Below, one piece after another: positions 13,145-18,464 of a DNA stretch of 18,464 bases; positions within the stretch are counted from its first letter, which is position 1; every line of letters starts with the position of its first letter. The position numbers and the translations under genes were made by a program. The notes beneath the pieces are model-generated. The model was not told the origin of the DNA. It searched no databases and saw only the letters and a list, made by a program, of their open reading frames with translations. Location of the stretch: NCBI GenBank assembly GCA_018265835.1, contig JABLYK010000041.1, positions 1 through 18,464 of the forward strand, written 5' to 3'. This DNA comes from Oscillospiraceae bacterium. Its GTDB lineage: Bacteria; Bacillota; Clostridia; Oscillospirales; Oscillospiraceae.

Positions 13145-14451
13145 GCAACATTGACATAGGGCAGGCCAAAAAACACATGTGTTTCCTTCACCTTCTCAAG
13201 CCACCTAAGATAATACGGGCGATACCACAGGTGAAAATGCTGGAAGTGCCCTTCTTTCGGGCCGCCACCCGCATCCAAGTCAATCTCGTAGTAAGAGTCG
13301 TAATCGCGGCTCGAGCCATAAAAATAATCGCCTATGCGGTTTTTGCACCACTTTTCGCATAAAGATCGCGCATCACGATCCTCCATACACCACACGCTTG
13401 CGATTGGCGTACTCGTTTCATCGTTCGACTTGATGCATGTCGGAGACTGGACCAAAAACTTGAGAAAACGATTCGCCTCAAAGATGTCCATCGACTGGGG
13501 ATATATAAGTAACGCTCCGGAGTTGGGAATGGTACAGGCCTTGTAATAGGCTCCGTCACCAGAGTTTTGTTCCTTCATAAGAGACGTACAGTCGTCTTTG
13601 GTGGCCAACTGAACCGATTCCACATCGACTTGGGTAGCCGATGCGGACACCGCCATGTATATGGCAAGACCGCTAACAGTAACAATGGCTACCAACGGGA
13701 AAGCCGCTTCGGCAGCTGCTGTAACAGTGCAGCCCAAGGACCCCAAAGCCGCTACCGCCGCCGGCAGGAAGGCCGTGAGTGTGGCTTCGCCCCCCGTGCT
13801 TATTAACTGTGCGGCGCTGCCCGTTGCTGCTGTTGAAACTGTACCGCATTTACAGATGCTGAGCGCTTCATCAACAACGACATGAAAATCATGAGTATGC
13901 TTAGTAACGTGACCGGAGAAAACATAGGAAATTTTACCAGCCCAAGAAACCTTGTACCAAAGGTTCCCGTACTCGTTTGTCGTTTCCCCCAAAACCTCAA
14001 AGCAGTCGCCGGGAGTAACGGCAGTAACAGCGTCCGCTTTTGCGTAGGGCTCCTCGTGAAGTTGACACGAGTTAACAACCTGAACCATGTCCTTGGTAGG
14101 CTCCTGAACTCCACTAAGCAAAGTCGCCGAATGGTTGTCTGCCTGCTGCAAAAAAACAGAGGTGCTTTCTTCTTGTACGCTTCCTTCTGCGGTGCGTAGC
14201 TTACCAGCTTTCGCCAGGTTCAGCAGGCGCTCATTTTGCGAAGCCGTGCCGTGATAATCGCTGATACCATTGGCCTGCGCAATCGCCTCACGGTGAGCAT
14301 AGGAACTTTCGACGCCAATCGAATCAAGGGCATCCACGATGGACTCCCCATCATAGCTGCATGCGGGATAATACAGGTCGGCAGCAAAAGCGGTGGAAGA
14401 ATAAGCAGAGGTTATAACAAGAGCCAGACAGAATGCAGTGAATTTTTTCAT
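13141..14451 (-). CDS. Secreted SH3-domain protein with His/aromatic C-terminal domain
   Basis: The protein has 436 residues. Residues 1-23 are a signal peptide (KKFTAFCLALVITSAYSSTA, then AFA before the cut). Residues 28-85 (SIVDALDSIGVESSYAHREA...NGISDYHGTASQNERLLNLA) match a short repeat I know from cell-wall-associated clostridial proteins. Residues about 120-183 look like a bacterial SH3 domain (GDCFEVLGETTNEYGNLWYK). Two Ala-rich hydrophobic helices lie near 226-245 and 250-270, so the protein may be membrane-anchored. The C-terminal part ends GPKEGHFQHFHLWYRP and THVFFGLPY, a His/aromatic pattern that recalls secreted toxin or nuclease tails; this is only a resemblance. RBS AGAAGGA precedes ATG 14451. 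It is convergent with the hydrolase and is probably single-gene. Specific function is unknown. Confidence 0.75.
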   Translation of the reverse strand: MKKFTAFCLALVITSAYSSTAFAADLYYPACSYDGESIVDALDSIGVESSYAHREAIAQANGISDYHGTASQNERLLNLAKAGKLRTAEGSVQEESTSVFLQQADNHSATLLSGVQEPTKDMVQVVNSCQLHEEPYAKADAVTAVTPGDCFEVLGETTNEYGNLWYKVSWAGKISYVFSGHVTKHTHDFHVVVDEALSICKCGTVSTAATGSAAQLISTGGEATLTAFLPAAVAALGSLGCTVTAAAEAAFPLVAIVTVSGLAIYMAVSASATQVDVESVQLATKDDCTSLMKEQNSGDGAYYKACTIPNSGALLIYPQSMDIFEANRFLKFLVQSPTCIKSNDETSTPIASVWCMEDRDARSLCEKWCKNRIGDYFYGSSRDYDSYYEIDLDAGGGPKEGHFQHFHLWYRPYYLRWLEKVKETHVFFGLPYVNVA

Positions 14452-14524
14452 ATCGATCCTTCTTTCTTATATTTTTGCAACCGAATTCGGCGGGTGGACA
14501 TTGACCGCTCATCAAGCTACTTTT

Positions 14525-14553
14525 AGTATAATTGTAAAGGAACTGAAAATCAA
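14525..14553 (-). promoter_or_regulatory. Promoter of the secreted SH3 protein gene
   Basis: On the minus strand TTGATT (14553-14548) and TATACT (14530-14525) are separated by 17 bp, 4 of 6 and 5 of 6 to consensus. The leader to the ATG is about 65 nt. Confidence 0.62.
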
Positions 14554-14571
14554 TCAGCAAAAGCAAAAAAA

Positions 14572-14633
14572 TTATCGTAACATTTTGTGCAAGGAGGAGA
14601 GGTTTGTGTTGTTTCAAATTTTAATTACGATAA
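14572..14633. repeat. Inverted 9-mer TTATCGTAA/TTACGATAA in the divergent promoter region
   Basis: TTATCGTAA (14572-14580) and TTACGATAA (14625-14633) are exact inverted copies 44 bp apart, lying between the two divergent promoters and just before the -35 box of the plus-strand gene. They could be paired operator half-sites. An AAGGAGG between them precedes an 11-codon GTG frame, which I do not regard as a gene. Confidence 0.45.
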
Positions 14634-14637
14634 CTTA

Positions 14638-14666
14638 TTGACACGCTGTTTTTTTTGATGTAATCT
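14638..14666 (+). promoter_or_regulatory. Possible promoter of the 480-aa gene
   Basis: TTGACA (14638-14643) is an exact -35 box. At 17 bp spacing the -10 position reads TAATCT, a poor match preceded by TG. The site lies 34 bp before the gene start and directly after the inverted 9-mers, so an activator could compensate. Confidence 0.45.
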
Positions 14667-14699
14667 ATCTAGGCGTACAATTCAGAAAGGTGTATTTAC

Positions 14700-16142
14700 A
14701 TGGATGTATTTAGCTACTCAGATTTTTTATTTGCAGAAAATTTGTTTAATTTGAATCGAGAGGAAATTATAGAAAAATATTCAACTATGGGGTTAATTGA
14801 CCCTATTAATCTTCGATCTTTCCTTTCCGTAGTCGCAAAGGAGATAGACAAAGCTAAGCCCGCTGAAGAACAAAGGAAATTTAAAGTAATTAACCTTATA
14901 TCCGACATTGTTGATAATATTGAGCCCTTTGAATTAGCATTATCGTTGTCTTTCCGTAAAGATTCTCGCAATATTACGTCGCCAGATGTTCGCTTCTTCC
15001 AACGGGTACTAGCTGGTAACATTCCTATAAAAAGCTTTCTGCCTGTTCAAAATGAAATCCTTTCTGGTGGTTCATCAGAAAGGATAAAGAACTTAGTCTA
15101 TAGGTGGGCTGATACAATTTATTTCAATAGTGATTTTTGTTTTTTTGAATCCATTTTAACTAGAGTGGATTTAGGTTTTTTTAATCCTAACGAAAGATTA
15201 CTGTTTTGTAGTTCATTTTGCCAACACTTAGAGTATTCAGCAGATTTTCTCGCGCAATACTCCATCTGCGGATTCGTGCAAGAAGACGCATGCGGTAGCG
15301 GCACTATCACCCCTTCACTTGCTTTTCGTATTCCAGAAAAAAACATCACTTATTGTCGAGATTTACTTTACCAGCTATTTAGACATTGTATTTGTAGTCC
15401 TGAACATATTCCAGGCTATGTTGCAGAAAGATTGTATTTAGAAGCTCTAACCTTTGACCCAATGACACATCCAAGTAATAACCTTTTCTTTGTCGCGGCA
15501 AATCTGGGGCATACCAGTGCAGCAAGAGAAGCCGGAAAAATTCTAGCTGTTAGAGACAATTATAGTACCGAACCGACAGAAGAAGAAAAAACTCGCCTAC
15601 TATGGGCGGTCGCATACTTCTACAACAGTTTGGATGATGTTTCCTTGTGGAACATTGCTTTTATTCTTGAAAGGAACTGGTTGCCAGATGGCAAAGGTAT
15701 AGAGTTAATCCGTATGTTAGAGCCTAAGATCAAACCCGATACTATGTTAAAGCAATTGCCAGAGGCAAAGTTATCCCTTTATGAATCGCTGTGCTCGCAG
15801 ATTGCGGAAGAAGAATTAAAATTTGCATTACTAATCCATTTTACTCTCGCATATATCAAGAACTTTCCTAAGAGCCTTAACAGTATTTCAAATATAGTTG
15901 CGAAACACAAGCTATCATATGAAGAGAAGCAATATGAGAGGCTTTGCTATGATTTCCGACAAGAGGCAGTATATGAGGGAGATATAACTGCTATAAAAAA
16001 CATATCAAGAATGCTAGAAAAAGAACTGCAAGCTTTAGGCGGTACTTTTCAACCAGTTATCCATGCAGAATATAAAAAAATGCATGACTTAGAAGCTAAG
16101 TTTTATAACTTAAGCGCGCAGAAAAGTAAGCTAAACGGATAA
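14700..16142 (+). CDS. Unrecognised 480-aa helical protein
   Basis: I do not recognise this family. The protein is soluble and almost entirely helical, with no signal peptide or TM segment. The N-terminal half is rich in Phe, Leu and Ser, with cysteines at 169, 174, 190, 198, 219, 230 and 232. Residues about 245-282 (LYLEALTFDPMTHPSNNLFF, then AANLGHTSAAREAGKIL) resemble a Sel1/TPR-like repeat, suggesting a protein-interaction scaffold. The end is a charged helix (EYKKMHDLEAKFYNLSAQKS). AAAGG lies ten bases before ATG. The gene is much AT-richer than the lysine operon, which suggests horizontal origin. It precedes the membrane DnaA-like and MraZ-like genes on the same strand but with a 280-bp gap, so a common operon is uncertain. 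Confidence 0.72.
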   Translation: MDVFSYSDFLFAENLFNLNREEIIEKYSTMGLIDPINLRSFLSVVAKEIDKAKPAEEQRKFKVINLISDIVDNIEPFELALSLSFRKDSRNITSPDVRFFQRVLAGNIPIKSFLPVQNEILSGGSSERIKNLVYRWADTIYFNSDFCFFESILTRVDLGFFNPNERLLFCSSFCQHLEYSADFLAQYSICGFVQEDACGSGTITPSLAFRIPEKNITYCRDLLYQLFRHCICSPEHIPGYVAERLYLEALTFDPMTHPSNNLFFVAANLGHTSAAREAGKILAVRDNYSTEPTEEEKTRLLWAVAYFYNSLDDVSLWNIAFILERNWLPDGKGIELIRMLEPKIKPDTMLKQLPEAKLSLYESLCSQIAEEELKFALLIHFTLAYIKNFPKSLNSISNIVAKHKLSYEEKQYERLCYDFRQEAVYEGDITAIKNISRMLEKELQALGGTFQPVIHAEYKKMHDLEAKFYNLSAQKSKLNG

Positions 16143-16262
16143 TTACTATATAGCGCCTCGGGCTAAGTTGCTAAGTCAATATAATGTAAAAAGAAAAACG
16201 CACTGTGATGCCTGCTAATTATTGGCCGAAGCTCTAAGTCCTCCTTTTTTGAAAAAAACTTT

Positions 16263-16385
16263 GTGAATTTGGAAAATGGCTTCGAAACTGTTGAGCCCAT
16301 GGCGACTTCAGTTGTCATTAAATTCGCTTTCAAGCATGGAAATCGCACATCACTCACCGAGCAGAGGCGTGAAAGATGCCTATGA
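16263..16385 (+). CDS. Possible 40-aa ORF or gene remnant
   Basis: GTG at 16263 opens VNLENGFETVEPMATSVVIK, then FAFKHGNRTSLTEQRRERCL and stop. The composition looks protein-like, but there is no ribosome-binding site and the family is unknown. It lies in the gap between the 480-aa gene and the membrane gene. It may be the end of a lost gene. Confidence 0.3.
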   Translation: MNLENGFETVEPMATSVVIKFAFKHGNRTSLTEQRRERCL

Positions 16386-16422
16386 TTATCCTCATGATAC
16401 AACCATAAAGGAGACGCCTAAC

Positions 16423-17739
16423 ATGGAAACTGAAGTCTTTATCTGGGCACTCAATATCTGGTATGCTTTAATGATTTGCGTGGTGCTTATTCTCTTGTGG
16501 TATCTTTACGAACAGCGCAACATCTTGTTCAGAAGGATCTCCTTCCCTGACTCGTTTTTGGAGAATCCATACATACTTCTGTCCAAAAAAGAGAGTATGG
16601 CACATCTTGCTTTTTTGAAGAAAGTACAAGCGTGCCACGATGGCTATATTGAAGACTATAGGACATTCAAAAGCGGACGAAAACGCTATATAGAGTATAT
16701 CCTTTTTTTGCCCGGCATCGACGACCCAGGCAAGATAGACTCCCTCGTGCCGGAATATACAGAAGAGGAAAAGCATGTAGCTCTAAAGTTTGCGGAAAAC
16801 ACGACTCGGGTCGAGACAATTGAGAAGCCACCTACTGCGTGCTACCGCTTTAGGCAATGCTTGTCTCGATCTGAGTACGCCGATGCCTCCGCAGATAAAA
16901 CGCAAGAGAAAAACCGCGGCGAAAAAGAGTTTGGAACTTTTGTGGCGATTTCGATGTTTCTATTGGCCTATCTTTTTATACTGAACGCCGCTTGTGATGC
17001 ATATTGTGATTGGACATCATTATCTTTTGCTGAAGAATTGCACGCCTATGTATCTGTTGCGTTGATATTTTTCTCCCTGAATTATACGCTCTTTTATGCG
17101 GGAAAAATTTCTTTTGCTATACAAGCAGTTATGGCGTTTGCTTACACCGCGTTATTCGCTGTTCTGAATAGCTTCTGGAATTACTTGGTTAACCAATGTG
17201 ATAATATATTGGTTTATGACCTCAAATGTGTATGGTTAGCTGTATTGATTGTTTTTGCGGTTTCTTTTTGCTGTCTTTTAGGTGAGTGGAAAGTCCTTTC
17301 TATGATTAAACGAAAAGAAGACAAGGAAGTGCAGTTGCGCCTACAACAAATCGGGCAGGCACTTGAACAAGATATGTTGGCAAATTGGCAGGATGCGCTT
17401 CGGTTTGCATTACTTTGGGGGAACAAAGAAGCGCGAGAGCAGATTGCGGAAATCGTGGAAGAAAAAGCCGGAAAGAGACAGACTTTACGGACTACAGGTG
17501 CCGAAATGTTACAGTGCATACAAGAAATATCAAGCCCCACCCTTGTTATTATTGAAGATGTCGATGAACTGCTCCGAGAAACCGATGGCCAAAAGCTGCT
17601 CTTCAAAATCGTTTATAGCGTAGGTACGCATGAAGGAAAGCTAATACTATTGTCTCAATACCGGCCTACAGATATCGATGGTTTGAGTGACAAAACCCTT
17701 TACCTGCTTGAACATTTTTGGATTGAATCTTTAAGATAG
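16423..17739 (+). CDS. Five-TM membrane protein with a DnaA-like AAA+ core lacking Walker A
   Basis: I start at ATG 16423 (METEVFIWALNIWYALMICV), with AAGGAG nine bases upstream; the same frame is open 49 codons earlier, without a ribosome-binding site. It has 438 residues. TM1 spans about 8-28, a charged cytoplasmic region 30-168, and TM2-TM5 about 171-191, 207-227, 232-252 and 269-287. A cytoplasmic domain of 150 residues follows. There, TLVIIEDVDELL (373-384) matches Walker B of DnaA (LLIDDIQFF), and KLILLSQYRPTDIDGLSDKT (406-425) matches DnaA sensor 1 (IILTSDRYPKEINGVEDR). Where the P-loop should be is WGNKEAREQIAEIV (332-345), with no GKT. DnaA domain IV is absent. So it is probably a non-hydrolysing, membrane-tethered AAA+ relative. 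The DnaA link is inferred by eye. A MraZ-like gene follows 9 bp later. Confidence 0.62.
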   Translation: METEVFIWALNIWYALMICVVLILLWYLYEQRNILFRRISFPDSFLENPYILLSKKESMAHLAFLKKVQACHDGYIEDYRTFKSGRKRYIEYILFLPGIDDPGKIDSLVPEYTEEEKHVALKFAENTTRVETIEKPPTACYRFRQCLSRSEYADASADKTQEKNRGEKEFGTFVAISMFLLAYLFILNAACDAYCDWTSLSFAEELHAYVSVALIFFSLNYTLFYAGKISFAIQAVMAFAYTALFAVLNSFWNYLVNQCDNILVYDLKCVWLAVLIVFAVSFCCLLGEWKVLSMIKRKEDKEVQLRLQQIGQALEQDMLANWQDALRFALLWGNKEAREQIAEIVEEKAGKRQTLRTTGAEMLQCIQEISSPTLVIIEDVDELLRETDGQKLLFKIVYSVGTHEGKLILLSQYRPTDIDGLSDKTLYLLEHFWIESLR

Positions 17740-17748
17740 AGGTGCAAT

Positions 17749-18093
17749 ATGGAAAAACTCATATTTCATCCGCTTGATGAAGGTTTCTATGCCGCTGAGG
17801 TTCCAAAGGGGCTGTTCTCGGAAAGGATGATTGTTACTTTCGGGATAGCAAAAACACTTAAATTATATGGGGAAACGGAATGGAACATATTTTTGGATCG
17901 ATTCAAGAATCTTCCTATTGCTGAGGCTAAAATGCTTCGACCGCTTCTTTCAAATTCGGAGATTTGCTATGATGATAAAGAAAGTACAAGAATATACATT
18001 CCACATAGCCTTATGAACTATGCTTGCATTGCAGAAGACGCTGTGGTGGAAAAAACTGAGGATGGCTGCTTCATATTGCGAAATTCGCAGTGA
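17749..18093 (+). CDS. MraZ-like double-AbrB protein
   Basis: The protein has 114 residues, somewhat shorter than the usual 140-150 of MraZ. Two AbrB-type half-folds can be seen. The first is residues 8-42 (PLDEGFYAAEVPKGLFSERM, then IVTFGIAKTLKLYG), followed by EWNIFLDRFKNLP, matching the MraZ linker with its conserved E-W and L-P. The second half is DDKESTRIYIPHSLMNYACI and EDAVVEKTEDGCFILRN, where D-x4-R-I-x-I-P equals the MraZ DxxxR-type motif. The Arg of the first half is missing (Tyr14 region). MraZ proteins form rings that bind repeats upstream of the cell-division cluster. This one sits in a mobile-looking region with no dcw genes, so it is a divergent copy. GAGGTG precedes ATG, and the 9-bp gap marks an operon with the membrane gene. 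Confidence 0.62.
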   Translation: MEKLIFHPLDEGFYAAEVPKGLFSERMIVTFGIAKTLKLYGETEWNIFLDRFKNLPIAEAKMLRPLLSNSEICYDDKESTRIYIPHSLMNYACIAEDAVVEKTEDGCFILRNSQ

Positions 18094-18201
18094 TTGGGAT
18101 TAACTCTTTTGAAAATTCTCTGTACATCTTTCGCTAATCTGTGATAGCAAAAGTAAAATGTGTAAACAGACTGGAACTACAGTGAGATTGTTCTCATATA
18201 G

Positions 18202-18288
18202 TTATAGGATTGCATCCAAAAGCGCAGATTTGAATTCACGAGAGTTTTTAGCCTCTAATTCTTTGTTTAAGTTTGCGTGTATTGACAT
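18202..18288 (-). CDS. Possible 28-aa peptide
   Basis: On the minus strand AAAGGAG precedes ATG 18288 by four bases, and the frame reads MSIHANLNKELEAKNSREFK, then SALLDAIL and stop. It resembles the start of a helical protein and could be a small peptide or a gene cut short. No family is recognised. Apart from this ORF, the 370 bp after the MraZ-like gene show no plus-strand gene. Confidence 0.35.
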   Translation of the reverse strand: MSIHANLNKELEAKNSREFKSALLDAIL

Positions 18289-18446
18289 GATTCTCCTTTG
18301 CTTGTACGCTCTTGTAAAGCATGGAATAGTATGATACAATTAATTGAAAGAATTTCGCTGAAAAAGTAATTTCGTTTATCAAAATTAGGATAACGCAAAC
18401 ATTTGGGTGCCGTCAAGATTTATGCGCAAAATTGTTTGCAGGCTCC

Positions 18447-18464
18447 GGCTGAGTGAAGTCAGCC
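18447..18464. repeat. Short inverted repeat at the window end
   Basis: GGCTGA and TCAGCC flank a 6-nt spacer at the very end of the window. It may be the start of a larger structure outside. Nothing more can be said from here. Confidence 0.3.

Noticed and set aside
14606..14641. 11-codon leader peptide with AAGGAGG before GTG
   Set aside because: It lies upstream of and overlaps the likely -35 box of the next gene, so it would not be on that transcript. It is probably chance.
16163..16402. 79-codon minus-strand ORF between the 480-aa gene and the membrane gene
   Set aside because: No ribosome-binding site; the plus strand of the same region reads more like a protein fragment.

Overview
The left 7.2 kb is a high-GC, minus-strand lysine fermentation locus (lysine to acetate and butyrate) of a strictly anaerobic Firmicute. 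The gene content, GC-rich codon use and clostridial conjugative-element debris next door suggest a gut Oscillospiraceae of the Intestinimonas/Flavonifractor type; that placement is inference. Read on the minus strand, kamB-kamC (reactivase for the B12-dependent lysine 5,6-aminomutase) come first behind their own promoter. A near-perfect sigma-A promoter, a complete lysine riboswitch aptamer and an intrinsic terminator follow, then kal, kce, kdd, kamA and the first 213 codons of kamD, which runs off the left edge. The 3' strand of riboswitch stem P1 lies inside the 5' strand of the terminator, so bound lysine should block termination. That makes an ON switch, as a catabolic operon would need.

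From about 7.3 to 13.1 kb the plus strand carries worn pieces of conjugative elements. They are the frameshifted C-terminal end of a large helicase/methylase-type protein, a small nucleotide-related cassette (DUF5655-like, MazG-like, broken thymidylate-synthase-like), a translationally coupled pair of WYL-domain regulators ending in a clear terminator, and a CD1108-type membrane-anchored CHAP peptidoglycan hydrolase. Between the WYL pair and the hydrolase is a compact array of two tRNA-like folds, one with a Phe (GAA) and one with a Met/Ile (CAU) anticodon arm, interleaved with four copies of an 18-nt motif and preceded by a plausible promoter.

From 13.1 to 14.45 kb a minus-strand gene encodes a secreted SH3-type protein that shares a bidirectional terminator with the hydrolase. 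From 14.5 kb to the end the DNA is clearly AT-richer and holds three plus-strand genes: an unrecognised helical 480-aa protein, a five-TM membrane protein whose C-terminus resembles the DnaA AAA+ core but lacks a Walker A lysine, and, 9 bp downstream, a MraZ-like double-AbrB protein. This last group is the best candidate for an undescribed system. The final 370 bp hold only a possible 28-aa minus-strand ORF and a short inverted repeat.
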